A DNA stretch of 64,000 nt from Schistosoma haematobium (GCF_000699445.3 NC_067201.1:18593501-18657500), one strand, 5' to 3'; counted from the stretch's first letter, positions 1 through 11,815 are shown. Translations and numbers: made by a program. The notes: generated by a model not told the origin, from the letters alone.

Positions 1-341
1 CCCATAAATTAAGATATTAATCAACGGCTATTATTACGCATCTTACGACGACTTATTAAAATATCTTTACACGGAATCATGCTTAGTTGTTATAACCTCA
101 CTTTGTTCAACTCCTATATAATCTTCACGTAGATTTCCATTTCGCGCGTGTTATGAATTAAACCAAAACGTCGGAATTATAACATGTATATCTCGATCGG
201 TTGCTGCCGAATACTTTTTGACTTATCTTTCAGCTTATCATTACCCGAAGTATAATTATTTTTCTTGGTAACTTCCGGCGCGCAACAATCCCATTCCATT
301 TTGTATCGAACTAACGTCACATTAATTCTGGTGCGAGAGTA
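1..341. other. Non-coding, nothing recognised
   Basis: I see no open frame, repeat partner in the window or motif in this stretch. It lies outside the left direct repeat of the decayed Gypsy locus. I looked for a 5' LTR matching the 3' LTR block at 3929-4260 and did not find one here. Confidence 0.5.
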
Positions 342-790
342 GTGTAATGGCATTAGACCGTAACCACACGACCTTTGAGGCCGACCATATAATTACTGAA
401 AAGTTATATATTCAACAATTGATACTGAGAGATGATCAACAATAGAGAAGGAGGGAAGAATGAATTCAGTTATTCAATTGGATGGCATGGATCAGCCTCG
501 CAGAAGTGGTCATTTTGCATAACTTGTCTTTACTCTTATTAAATGTGTTATTTTTATCCTCAGCCTCAATGTGTTCTTCGAAAGCACTAGACGTCATATA
601 CCTTATTCTTATGGTACGATGAGTTAGAATAGACAATGATGTGACTTCCACGTAAGATCTTACGAGTTAGGCAGTCACATCATGACAAACCTACAATTTT
701 AGGATTAGGTCTATTATAATAATGGTATCAATAAAGAAACAAACCATAATTCTACACTTCTGGTAATATATGGTCATTTCTATTTTCCTT
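342..790. repeat. Diverged direct repeat, left copy (R1)
   Basis: This block aligns by eye with 4413-4860 in the same orientation. Shared anchors are tggcattagacc near the start, gacaatgatgtgactt and acgtaagatctta in the middle, and accataattctaca near the end. Identity is roughly 70-80% with indels. The pair flanks the decayed Gypsy element but lies outside its 3' LTR block, so it may be an independent repeat family rather than the LTRs. No coding potential is seen. Confidence 0.65.
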
Positions 791-1436
791 GTTCTTAAAA
801 AGTTTGAGATGAAGATTGTTTAGAACAATCGTTAGATACTTATATGGTAATAAATCGTGAATAATTTGGGTGAGGTTATGTTCCATTTGACTACTCTTAG
901 AATGGCCACTGAAGAAAGTACTGGAGTTTATATTAAGTTTGTCGTGATCGGCGTGGTTGCACACAGATTTGTTGAATGTTTCTATTGTGTGGTCAACTTG
1001 TGTATACGTAGTTGGGGTATTAAAAATATGTGTGCTGTTTATTGCAGGCAGACTTACTTGGGATCTGTGAGGTTCTATACAAGGTGTTCGATTGTGGGTT
1101 TGTTGAGTGTTTGAGGCCAGCCACACATTCTAAAAACTGCTCGCAGCAAGTGATACTTCCGGGTAGACTGTAAGAAGTGCCAAATAATGTTTTGTCACAC
1201 AGTTTGTGCTTGGTTTTTAACATTTATACGTTAGATGCAGGGCAGGGAAAGGTTATGACTAAGTAATTAGTGCACGTTTAGTGTATATTCAGAAAGGTCT
1301 GAGTACGATATGGATTGCTAAGTGTGTTTATGTAGCTTTACATCATTCACTTCTGTTCGGGTTTTAAAAGCATCGGGGGAGATGAGCGGGACATAGTTTG
1401 AAGAAATTTAAATATGACTAGGGTTTACATTGACAA

Positions 1437-2479
1437 ATGTTAGAAGTGTTGGGGGTGTCTAACAGCATGGTAGAAGTAGGTGAAGCTGAGATAACTTTTC
1501 TGTTCGTAGTAACCACTAGCTTATCGAGACTGATGTTGAGAGCAGATATCCTAAGAGAAGTAAAAGCGGTAGTTGACTTAAGAAGCGGTAAGGTGGTCGC
1601 AAAGTACGGTTCATTATCGATACACAAAAGTAGCGAAGTGGCTGAAATAAGAGTTGAAACGAACGTCTCGACGAAGAAACCAATCATTAACGAGTTATGC
1701 ACAAAGTATGAGAAACTGTTCACTGGAGATGCAGAGCCGTGTGTATTTTGTGACAAAGTAAAGTACGAAATCCCAATAAAGAACGATCGAGTAAATATAC
1801 TTGCAACACGTCGTGTTCCGGTGCATTTAGAGGCCGAGGTAAACCGACAGGCCCAGTAGATGTTAAAAGAAGATATAATTAGGGAAGCAGACATCCCGTA
1901 TAGCTCGCCGGTACTCTTGGTAAAGAAACTGAATGGAAAGCATAGATTTTGTGTCGATTTTAGAGAACTGAATAATATAACAGACCTGAAACCTTGTGCA
2001 ATGCCAACAGTGGTGGAAACATTAGATGGGCTACAGAATGCTTCAGTGTTTTACGTTCAGGTTATTGGCAACTGCCCATAAAAAAGAGCGATCGAAGCAA
2101 GACAGAATCTACTTTACGTGATAAACAGCATCAATTTAAACGAATGACGTTCGGGTTGGCTGGTGCACCGTTTGCAATCAGAGGAATAATGATGCTATTG
2201 CTCAAGGATCTAGATAACGCCCAGGCATATGGCGACGATGAAGTTGTGTACAGCCAGACAGAAACAGATCACGTCAAGCATGTGGAAGCAGTCGTAAAGC
2301 GAATTGACGAATTTGGATTTCGAATTAATAAGGACAAGTCGCAGATATCGAAAAGTAGAGTCACATTGTTGAGACATGAAGTAGGAAATGGAGAAACAAA
2401 ACCGCTGCCGGAGAAAATCCTTACCATAAACAACATTGCAGTACCTAATTCGAAAAGGAAGTTGAGACAGTTCCTGTGA
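1437..2479 (+). pseudogene. Gypsy protease tail and reverse transcriptase, broken
   Basis: The 5' part ends like a retroviral-type protease (SRLMLRADIL) and leads into the linker and RT fingers (SSPVLLVKKLNGKHRFCVDF, FRELN). An in-frame TAG at 1857-1859 interrupts the linker. A frameshift near 2060 moves the palm into another frame. There the sequence RMTFGLAGAPFA precedes the catalytic box, read as YGDDEVVYS where Gypsy elements normally have Y(L/V)DD. The frame ends with TGA at 2477-2479, just after KRKLRQFL, the start of the thumb. The family role is to copy element RNA into cDNA; this copy cannot make a complete enzyme. Confidence 0.85.
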
Positions 2480-2506
2480 GCAGCAGGCAAATGGAGACCG
2501 AACCTT

Positions 2507-3079
2507 TTGGGTAAACGATTCCACATTGAGACTGACCACAAACCCCCGCAGCGGTTGAAAACAGCAAGAGACCCCGGAGGGAAGTTGGCGAGACGGATGA
2601 TACGTCTGCAAAAGTGTGGCTTCAGTATTGGCTATGTTCCAGGAAAAGAAAACGTAATGGCGGATTACTTGTCAAGACCAGACATGGAAGCCGACCTGCT
2701 ATTAACAGCATACGCTGTAAGTAGTTTGGAGGGAGACCCGCTAGAACGCGTTCGGCATCAGAAAGCTGGCCCCAACCTTCGAGAGGTAAACAGAGCGATA
2801 AAAGAGGGAGTAGACATCAATAAACGAACAATGGACAAGGAGGTAATAATGCTGCCTCGGCAAAAGGAACGACTGAGAGCGAACGCGCATGGAGTCCTGA
2901 CCTGGCAGGACGATGACGAGAATTGGGTGTCTGTGATTCCGAGAGATTGGCGGCGTGCGGTGATGCACGAGCGTCACCAAGTAGCACATGCAGGTATCTC
3001 AAGAACGACAGATTTACTACGACAAAGTGCATACTGGCCAGGCACGAGTGACGATGTGGCTCAGTACGTGTTAACTTGA
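2507..3079 (+). pseudogene. Gypsy RNase H end and integrase zinc region
   Basis: The frame begins KRFHIETDHKP, the late part of Gypsy RNase H (usual form F.I.TDHKPL), and continues through ENVMADYLSRPD, the RNase H C-terminus. The upstream half of RNase H is missing: the RT thumb at 2479 is only 28 bp away, so roughly 250 residues have been deleted. Residues after about 140 hold an integrase H2C2-like region (MHERHQVAHAGISRTTDLLR, YWPG). The frame stops at 3077-3079 just before the cysteine pair, which continues out of frame as QQCLLMKSDQ. Confidence 0.82.
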
Positions 3080-3159
3080 CAGCAGTGTCTACTAATGAAA
3101 AGTGATCAATTCTCACAACCGCTATTACAGTCAATATGAGTAACCACAGTCGGTGATCT

Positions 3160-3850
3160 TCGGTATGTGGATGGGACCGTTTCCATAGACGGTGAGCGGT
3201 AACCAGTACCTGCTAGTGATGACGGAACATGTTACACGTCGGGTAGACGCCATACCCATCACAGACCAACGGGCAAAAAGTGACTGAAGTGATAATCCGG
3301 TATATTGTAGCGTGTTACGGAGTACCGAAGATGACATTAACTGACCAGGGTCCCTGTTTTGAAAGTGACGAGTTTAAAGCCCGTCTAAAACAGTTCGGGA
3401 CCAAGAGGATACGAACTACACCTAATCATCCTCAGACAAACTGGCCTACGGAGAGAAACAACCGGACGTTGAAGGAATGGTTAGCATCTAAATGAGAAAA
3501 TTGGGAGAAAGAGTTACCATTGCTGGTGCATCGTTTCTCCATACAAGGAACAACCAAGAAGTCACATTTCTTGCTCATGTGTGGCAGATAGCCACGACTT
3601 CCAATTCATAATATGACCTGGCCACAACAACAGAAGCGGACGACAACAAGGATGACTCGGTAAAGCGCAGAGAACGGAAAAGCAAAATAGCAGGGGGCTC
3701 GGGGTCGGGAAAAGTGATCTCAAAGTGGGAGGGACCGTACGTTATCATAGAGGGACGTGGCTTGGTTTACACCACCCTGAGAGATGACAAGTAGAGGCGC
3801 GTAAATGCCAGCCAACTGCGGAGATGGTTTCAAGGTCATCAGGAGTGTAA
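3160..3850 (+). pseudogene. Gypsy integrase core and C-terminal module, broken
   Basis: In one frame from about 3160 the sequence reads MGPFP, a stop, then SGNQYLLVMTEHVTR and AIPITDQRAKKVTEVIIR. The uninterrupted part from 3280 has LTDQGPCFES, carrying the second catalytic aspartate, and HPQTNWPTERNNRTLKEW, carrying the catalytic glutamate. The first catalytic aspartate appears replaced by tryptophan, because MWMGPFP stands where MD.MGP is usual. A stop follows at 3493. Around 3720-3830 a further frame holds KWEGPYVII and NASQLRRWF, the GPY/F-type C-terminal module. The family function is cDNA integration; this copy is non-functional. Confidence 0.8.
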
Positions 3851-3928
3851 GCTACGAACAACACCAAAGAAGACAGCGTTACGGCGATCAGAAAGACTAC
3901 GAGGACACCTTATTAAAGGAGGGGGACG

Positions 3929-4260
3929 AGTGTGGTGTGTGCTGCTTATATTGACATAAGTAGTATATAACGCGATTAAGGAACAGAATGTCTGGCAGCA
4001 GAAGATTGGGAAGGTCAGGAAAGGAAGAACGGGAGTAGAAAGCAAGCAGTATGGAAATGCAAGAACAATGAAATCAGAGACAATTATTAAACATTTTGCG
4101 AATTTAGTATTATAGTATGGTTTTTCTATTTTACCTAGTAACTCGGTAATTTTGTGTTCAATATAATTTGGTTGTCCTCACCTGTGTTCTTCACTACCCT
4201 ATATGTACGTAAACGGACGAAACGGAGAGTATCGCCTAAAACTTAACGGTCAAAAGGTAC
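3929..4260 (+). repeat. 3' LTR block of the decayed Gypsy element
   Basis: A purine tract (aaaggagggggacgag) ends at 3928 and is followed by TGTGGTGTGTGCTGC, the expected polypurine-tract to LTR junction. Near the start is an imperfect hairpin (tgctgcttat ... ataagtagta). A related block at about 50470 has the same layout with perfect 15-bp arms. The 3' boundary is estimated and not fixed by a target duplication. Confidence 0.6.
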
Positions 4261-4412
4261 GAAGTTGAATGCAAAAACGAAGTGTCGAATTATTAAGAAG
4301 TATTAGAATATAATATTCTTCGCTAATCAATATCTTAAGCGTTGAGTAGGGAACTAGTGGCAGATAAAAGTAGAATCGTTCAAAGTCCACGTATTTGTGA
4401 TACTAGTACCTC

Positions 4413-4860
4413 TGTAGTGGCATTAGACCCTAACCATACAATCCTCAAAGCTGAACACGAGAGAACTGGGAAAATAGATGTTAAATATTTAGCGCGGAGA
4501 AAAACCCAGCGATGGAGAAGGCGGTAAGAATGAATTGAATTAATTCGATTTGGTCGGATGGCATGACTCGGCATTGCAGGCGTGGTCCCCGTTGAATGCT
4601 ACCTTATATTTTTTACTCATATCAAATATATTGTTCTATCTCCAGTCTGAATGTGTTCTCCATAATATATTGATGATTGTTACGATACGATGAGTCAGTG
4701 TAGACAATGATGTGACTTTCACGTAAGATCTTATGGATCAGGCAGTTACATCATGACAAGTGTACAATTTAAGGATTAGGTATATTATTGTAGCAGTACT
4801 AATATCATAGTGGACCATAATTCTACATATCTGTTATCTGAAGACCATGTTAAAAGAACA
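4413..4860. repeat. Diverged direct repeat, right copy (R1)
   Basis: Partner of 342-790 in the same orientation, with about 4.07 kb between the two starts. It lies about 150 bp beyond the estimated end of the Gypsy 3' LTR block. It may be a dispersed repeat into which the Gypsy element or a larger unit was placed, or a remnant of a tandem duplication. Confidence 0.65.
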
Positions 4861-5359
4861 TTTATACGAAGGTTTTTAAGGGACTCGTGTGAAACTCATT
4901 TATAACCTAAAAAGTGTGAAGGTGAGTACCATAGAAAAGTGGAACACTGTCTATGCCATTTAAATTTCATGTTCCTGGAACAAGTATCAACAAGATTGAT
5001 ACAGAGGCCCAGTTCAAAAATTTATAAGATCATTTAAAAGAATTGCATCCGGTGAGTGAAGAGAGCAATGGCCAATTCATATACCAGCTGGTTGATTAGG
5101 TTAACTAATAAGACACCTTGCTCACAGTAATATCGAGAATTCTACCTAAGGAACGAAACCTTAGGTAAACGAATAAATTAATGACATTACAACTAGATAG
5201 ACTCGATTGTCGCACTAAAAACACAACCAGTTATATGACCAAATTATGGTTCTTTATTAAGAAAATACGAGATTCAAGTTTCATATAAAGAACGAAGACT
5301 TGACTGGTTCGATTGAAAGACGAATTACCGGTGGAATCAGGAAATGCTGTAAAAAGTAT
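4861..5359. other. Non-coding, nothing recognised
   Basis: No open frame with family resemblance and no repeat partner were seen between the right R1 repeat and the LINE tail fragment. Confidence 0.5.
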
Positions 5360-5447
5360 TAGTGATCCACAGCTTCTAAACACGGAAGTCCGTGAAGCGA
5401 AAGCCTCTTCTATTCCGTCCACAACCATTCGAACCATTTAATAGTTC
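5360..5447 (+). repeat. Tail fragment of a C-type CR1-like LINE
   Basis: About 85 bp match the extreme 3' tail of the C element at 38250-38335. Shared segments include acacggaag, gaagcgaaagc and cacaaccatt.gaaccattta. Both copies end at the same accattta, which marks the family's 3' terminus. This is a severely 5'-truncated insertion. Confidence 0.6.
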
Positions 5448-7789
5448 TGCCTTAAATGGTCTAAGATCCCACTGATTCCATTTATCGCATTTGTAAGATC
5501 AAGCAAAGGTTCATGGACGGGACAACCCCCTTGAGGTTATTTTGTCAATGATTAAATCACCTCAACACAAAATTGCACTCTGGCTGGCGGAAAAATTGAA
5601 ACCCCTTGGATACCTACACTAGGCAACGACGCTTGTATTGCGATGCTTTTTGTGCTACTTTTTATTTATACTTTCAGTTAGACATCTAAATTAATTTTAG
5701 ATGTTCAAATATATTTTCGGATTTCAAAAGTAAATGAAGAGTTTTACCTTTTGCGGTACATGTTGTCTCAAAGTCTTTGAAAATTCATTATTCAGGTGCT
5801 GCTACAATATATTTTTACAGTCGCATCTCAGACTAGCGTTGATCTCCGCTAAGCCATACACTAAAAGTAGACAGATGATTTGGTTTTATATGAAGTAACC
5901 TAAGGGCTATCAAAGCTGCGCAAAAGGTAACGATACCACTATGAGATTTTTTGTTTTTCTCTTTATTGCGATTTTGGCTAATCTTCATCATTTTGTTCTA
6001 CTTTTACGCCAGAAATATACTAACGGTGTAAAATTAGCTCTTTTTAGGGTCGTAGTTGTTATGCATCTGTTTTAGGTGATAATAACCTTTACTGAACTGT
6101 TAATACTGCCTTTTCTGGTTGGACATATGAGTTACCAATTCATTATATTCCAGGAAATAAATCAGACTCATGTTTGAAAGGGACAGTTAGGCTTAGCTTC
6201 CACCAGAGACTAAGCAAACATCTCAGCGTTACTACTTTGTGCATGAAGTTTCAGTCTTTGAGCTGCCAACATTCTTGTGAAGAAAGCCGTTAGCAGAAAT
6301 AAGTACTAATACAAAGCGATTCAGAACGTTCATTGAAATTTATGACTTTTTAGTCGAAATCACTTGTCCAGTTTCATATGTATGTGCAGTGTACTAGTTT
6401 ACTAACCGTTTGTTTGCTTTTTCAGCCGACACTTGACAATTTGGGGAACTTATTTCTCTTTATTCATCTATCAAAAACAAGCATAATGTTTGCACAAAAC
6501 GTGATCAGATATCTGGCGCCTGCTTACCCACTTTGGATCTAACAGTTCTAAACAAATATGACCACCCAGCTATTCAACCAATAATCGCTCAATTAATCAA
6601 ATCAATCAAAGCAAATAAATGTTATTCTATCATGTCTGGATAGATCACGCACAGATTTGTTCAAAAGATAATATTTGGTTGCTTTATAACACACAGTGTT
6701 TCGAATTCTGGAAGAGTGCCTCAATTCACAATCAAAAATGCACAATTTCTGTCAATGCAAGCAACACAATCAAAAGGAGGAACAAATCAATATGGCTGTC
6801 GCCAAGACTAAGTATCAAGCACAACATAAATGCATTTCAGGAAGAAACACGGAAACTTAGTGAAGGCGTAAGAAAAATAAAACTATAATAAAATACAAAT
6901 ATTCACAACTCAAATGGAATCAAAAAGACTAACCAAATGTACAACTAAATGAATCAATAGGAACAAACTACAAGTGTATACATAGAGGGATTTTCACACA
7001 CAAAACATTCAAAATGGACCTTGCACAGTAGGTAGCTTGTATTCATACTGATGTTAATAACTACCAATACAATTTTATGCATTTTACATATATCCCGGTA
7101 TCTATTTGCTTAACTGGAGAGTGGGGTAGTGACGATGGAACTATGTCGAAAAATGCACAACCATGTACTACATATCTGATGTAACATGAATATCTCACCA
7201 ATAACTTCCGACCATTCACTCTCATTCATCGTCCGATCAACCAATATGTTAGAATCAAACAGCTAGTACATATCATTTATCCATGTCAATGACTTCAGGT
7301 AAAAGTACCAAGTTTCGGAGTCCTAATATTTTTAAGTGAAAAAAATATTTTTAACTCATTACATAAACAAACATGAAGAAGTGAAGAAAGGGGTGCTAAG
7401 TTGCGAATAGTAGATCACTAAGTGCAAAGAATAGATGGAGCCTCTGATCTTTGACGAAAGAGCACGGATTAAAATCATGAATCAATGATTTCTCTAATAA
7501 TAAGGCTAACAGATATCAAACAGCTGACCTTACTCGTGCATATCAAAACAAAAGCTTAATGAAATCAACTTAATGGAGGTAAAACAAATTACTACCGTGT
7601 GATTTCTAAGCCGTACAATAGTACCGAAATTAAACTAGTAGTTTAATACTTCAAGTTTAGGGTTGCAATATTTGATTAATGGTTTAGACGACTAATTGCG
7701 TGGGCGCCAACCTGATACTCCTTACTCATCAACGCAAACCAACATTCATAGCTCTTCATTACCACAGGCTGAACTTATTAATTAACTTT
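5448..7789. other. Non-coding, nothing recognised
   Basis: Long AT-rich stretch. The longest open frame (6619-6888, 89 residues) has no recognisable domain and no codon-like composition. I see no splice-bounded exon, RNA gene or repeat partner. Confidence 0.5.
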
Positions 7790-8299
7790 TCAGATTCATC
7801 CTATCTTCACCACATACATATATAACACAGAAATCGACATTTGATTATCCTCTGCAATTAATCGTAACTTTCATGGAAACATTCTAAATTATTGTTGCAC
7901 AAAAGTTTATATTAATATCAACATTTACTCTGAATTCTACCACAAAAATTAACATGTATTCACCAGAGTGTACTAAAAAATTGAAAATATTGGTGTCTTG
8001 CCTCAGAGCCTAATGTACATTACACTTATTATCGTGGTTGAGACCTAACAATAGATGTTTATTTCTTTTCTCTCTTACTCTTTTTTACCTAAATAAATAT
8101 TATTCTTAGGCATTCAGAGTTTTTAGATAGGACAATATCTTGCGTTACACTTAAATAAATTACTTTTTTCAGATTCATTTCATCTTCACCACGTACATAT
8201 AATTCATATATATTATATTTGATTATCCTTCGCGATTAATTGTGACTTTCATAACATCATTTCAAACTATTACTGCGCAAACACTTCTACCGTTGAGTA

Positions 8300-8663
8300 T
8301 ATTTATTTGAACATATGAATATTGGAACAAAGGGGCACCGAATACATAAGCGCCGCACAAGTCACTTGATTTTTGCTTGGGCTGTGATACTGCTCGGGTG
8401 CCCAGACCGAAGCAGATGGTTTTCTTAGGGAACCATACACGAAGCCTCTGATATGGAGGTCTTATCCACAAGGCAGTGGAGCAACGTCAGGAGATGAATT
8501 CCCATGATAACTGGTGACCAAAAATTGATCCATACACCATTTGTTCCCTCATGATACTGAAGCCATTGTGCACCATTGATTGGTAATCAGGGTTTTCCAG
8601 CTCTCTTAGGTGGTTTCTCTTTACCCACCAATCCATTTAAAGCTCCGGACATTGGCTTTTGTC
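8300..8663 (-). repeat. SINE-like dispersed repeat, minus copy
   Basis: The reverse complement aligns with 39556-39915 and 54606-54928. Shared landmarks on the repeat's own strand are aatgtccgg.gctttaa, caatggtgcac, a central ggaaccat block and the 3' tail cggtgcc...ccaatattcatatgttcaaa. It sits inside an A-type LINE tail. The approximate length of 360 bp and the shared tail identify it as the same family. Confidence 0.7.
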
Positions 8664-8934
8664 CACTCAGTTTCGTAAACAACAGTAATGACGCGAGAAG
8701 GCAGTGAGTAGGACTTCAGGAAGAAAAAAATTGGCAGTGGCTGTATACGCGTGGTCGTGTGAGAGCATTTAGAAAGGGAGAGCTAACTCTACCCGCCCTC
8801 GAACGCACCAGAGCATTTAGGGCCAAATTTTACCTCAATAAGGACTTATTTTCTCTTTTTTTAAAAATATGTTTTCTTTTTTATTGTCCACTTGGCGATA
8901 CGTGGTCGTTTGTTTTTGTTTTGTATTTACAAGC
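8664..8934. other. Unclassified inserted repeat segment
   Basis: This lies between the SINE and the resumed A-type LINE tail and belongs to neither. A short duplicated motif, gagcatttag followed by a purine stretch, occurs at about 8762 and 8812. Function and family are not recognised. Confidence 0.4.
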
Positions 8935-9180
8935 ATGCCTAATAAACTAGTTACACACTTCGCGTTTCTTTTATTTCCATTCCTTTATTTTCTTCCTTTC
9001 GTTCTTTAAAGTCAACTCAACATTATTCTTAATTACATAGAACCTGTTTTAGTTAAATATGGCAAATATTATGCTAACATTATTGAAAGTTGTGTTATCG
9101 CATTTCTGAGGAAACCCAAAATAGTTTCTTCATAACACTTATCTATCCATAATCTGTTTGTGAATAATAGCAATAACTTG

Positions 9181-11429
9181 TGTACATATGTCTTCTTATG
9201 CTTCAAAGCATGAGAAAATACGTTTACTGGACAGCGGTTTACTAGGGACATGGATTAATTGGTAGTTATTCATGAACTTCTCAAGCAGATCTTCACTCTC
9301 TGTGGAGCTTGACAAGTTATTAAATGCATGACGAACCGAGCCCACTATGTAGTTTCTTACTCACTGACTGGTTTGCCGAAATAGATCTCTAATGATTATG
9401 AAGACGAAGAAACACACACTTGCCTTCACGAATGGGGTCTTTGGCATATGCGCACAAAACATGTATTCATTAAGACGTTCACAAGTATATCGTCCACGTC
9501 AGGTATCAACAACTTACATTATGACCTTGTTGTAGCAGTGGATGTATTCTTCTGCTATTACTTCATGTTTCATCCTCCTAACTCGTTTATAATTTAGAGC
9601 TACAATTTTAACTGAGTAGTCCGTAAGCTCAGAGATATGTTCCCATTTTCGTCGATAACATTTACTCCTGTGTTTAGGTAGACGCACCGTAAAATCATGT
9701 TGATATGTTTAATGTATAAACCCAATTAATCGTAATTTGGATTTTAACAACCTAGATGCAACTGCAGTCGTCTTTGGTAAGCTGGTTGTGAAACTCTGAA
9801 TAAGCCAGATGCCAAATGCCACGCTTTGGTTTCATATATAATCGTCCCCTTGAAGACAACTGTCGTCCCGAAAGACCTACAGAAATATATCCTTCTGTGC
9901 AACAGTGGTTGTGCACGGTTTTAATTACAGAGACCTTTAGCTCACCATTTACTGCACGTGCCCAAAATCCAGATTTGCGGTGACAGTTGTAGTGTGGGGT
10001 CGTGTCGCGGTAGACTATGAACACCACTACAAAGGAACGCGTGCCAGGATATCCATAAAATCCCCCGGAAGCCAAATTTCAGAAGGCAGTTAATGGAGCG
10101 CGTGGTATCGAAAGAATACCGAGATCGTGCCAGGATACAAGCTTGGTTACTGAGCGTAACCGGATTCGCACGAGGTCACAATCGAAGTAAGTATAATAGA
10201 TGTTTTTAGCACAGTTAAACAAAGAACATAATAAAACAGTCACTGGTACAATTGGTTATAATAATTGTTTTCATTAAACCAATCGTGTTCTCGTGATAAA
10301 AGTGAGTCACTACATAGTATTTAAACCTGAAGGATAAAGTCCTTTGAAATGAAGCATACCTAGATGACCGAAGTCAATATCTTTATCTAGGTTATAGTGC
10401 TGAATTAGATGGTGGATTCTCTCCGGAAGAATGTTGATCACGATTTTCATCTACATCCTGAGGGCGAGCATCTGATCCCGATGTACTGCGTTCACATATC
10501 TGACGAAAAAACACTTTTGAGTTTGGTCATCTTTGTTTTTTTACATACTGGCATGACATACTTCGTGTGTGCATATATTATACGAAAAGTAACCAATCAC
10601 AGAAGTCCTAATATCACATGTACTTCTTTCAAGCAGATTCTAAAATCCTCGTCGCAGTAACATAGTATCACTGAAGATTTGTCCATTATCATGCATCATT
10701 ACGGTGGCATCACTTTCATCAAGTGAAGAATGAGTTTTATCAGACATAGCGTGGCCGAACGCAAATCAAATCTAAAATCGTCTTGATTTAACTTTTTTCG
10801 CAACACCTTGTGAATTGTCGGGGTGACAAGCTCATCGTTTTACGATAATGTGACTGTCGAGTGCACAGTACCCTCCATCAGCGGATGACGCGACATAACC
10901 GTGGCTCCTACGAACTGAAAGGATAGTTCTAAATTGCGGATAATCATAACATATTAGCATGGTCGGTAAGTAGATATCTATTTTAGATGTGAAATATTTG
11001 TTTGCCAAAATATTTTTTCTTGAAACTAACTGTCTTTTCAGTTAATGGTCATACCAAAAATTTTGGACTTCCATTGCCGTTATTATCGCAATATTTTGGA
11101 GCTGTATGAACATTATCGGCAAATGCATTGGTTTACTTCCCTTGAATTTTACTGTGAGTCAAACTACTACCAACTAGTAAAAATCTTATGTACATTAATA
11201 TGTCATAAACTTTAAAAATATCACAAGCATTCGGAGTTTGAACATGTTTTAACTAATGAAACCTTTATAATCGAAATATGACAACCCATTCAAATCAGAA
11301 GCAAGGAATAAAGGAGTACGAATATTATTCTTGCGCTGTTTATTTGTACTATTTAAACTTGTAATAATTTTGATATGGTCATTTACTCTGAAAAAGTGGC
11401 TTGTTATAGAAATGTACATGTCACCAATC
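9181..11429. other. Mostly non-coding, with one transposase-like remnant
   Basis: Apart from the minus-strand frame at 9752-10075, described separately, I see nothing recognisable. The plus-strand frame at 10409-10660 lacks any family signature. On the minus strand, around 10750-10400, short open runs begin MSDKTHSSLDESDATV but break within about 35 residues. Confidence 0.45.
9752..10075 (-). pseudogene. Possible MULE/FLYWCH-type transposase fragment
   Basis: The 107-residue frame contains YNCHRKSGFWARAVNGELKV followed by VSVIKTVHNH. This resembles the zinc-binding head of FLYWCH/Mutator-like transposases, with the usual layout C...C.A.......HNH. The second expected cysteine would be the F of SGFW here, so metal binding is probably lost. 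No catalytic domain is visible nearby. It could also be a spurious frame; I rest the call on the ARA...HNH spacing alone. Confidence 0.35.
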
Positions 11430-11815
11430 CTCGTACATAATCATCAACTTAAATCGCTTTAATTGATAAAGGAATTAAATTAGTCAAACACGAGAATAAA
11501 TTTCGAATGCGTATATTTCATGCAATCGTCGGTCGTAAAATCAAGCAAGATAAAATGACGTGCAATGGGGAAGGTGAGTAAGCCAACTTCATTGGGCCAA
11601 GCGTGGATCGATATTTATAGTCTCACAAAAAGAAGTTACGGACACATAATAAGGTTAGTAATTAGCACACATACGACAGTAAAAACCAGTCAGAATTATT
11701 AGGCGAATAAGTGACGGGGTAAGAATATGGCTTGAGGATAATGAACAGACTGGTCTTTCCAGAGTCTAGAATGTTCGATGTGGGCTTGAAACAGCGCCAG
11801 CCCCTACACTGTGTT
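11430..11815 (+). repeat. Fragment related to the 1-kb LTR-like repeat
   Basis: The block aligns in the same orientation with 32520-32884, the 3' third of the insert in LINE B. Shared strings include cttaaatcgc, aggaattaaat/ggaattaaat, aagccaact, atatttatagtc and gaacagactgg/gaatagattgg. Both end in a ggctt.aaa...c.ctaca-like terminus. The 5' part of the repeat is not visible here. Confidence 0.6.

Larger units (their letters stand above)
800..4260 (+). mobile_element. Decayed Ty3/Gypsy LTR retrotransposon
   Basis: Order along the + strand: an unrecognisable gag region (800-1430), protease tail, reverse transcriptase, RNase H remnant, integrase zinc-binding and core regions, integrase C-terminal module, a purine-rich tract near 3918 and a 3' LTR block at 3929-4260. 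Stops, frameshifts and one large deletion between the RT thumb and RNase H show it is dead. No matching 5' LTR is visible in the window. The 3' LTR block has a relative at about 50470-50800. The domain order RT-RNase H-integrase and the motif spelling are those of Gypsy elements, not Copia or BEL. Confidence 0.85.
7790..9180 (+). mobile_element. A-type LINE 3' UTR, split by inserted repeats
   Basis: The outer parts (7790-8299 and 8935-9180) match the long 3' UTR of the A-type CR1-like LINE at 30145-31050, and its reverse complement at 13346-14290. Shared strings include tctctctta, aataaatattattctta, gaagaa/gaggaaaccc and tgtttgtgaataa. No coding part remains, so this is a 5'-truncated copy. 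It is interrupted by a minus-strand SINE (8300-8663) and a further repeat (8664-8934), and A sequence resumes at cctaataaact. Confidence 0.65.

Noticed and set aside
857..1126. Overlapping frames as the gag of the decayed Gypsy element
   Set aside because: Neither strand shows a capsid or zinc-knuckle motif; the cysteines have no CX2CX4HX4C spacing.
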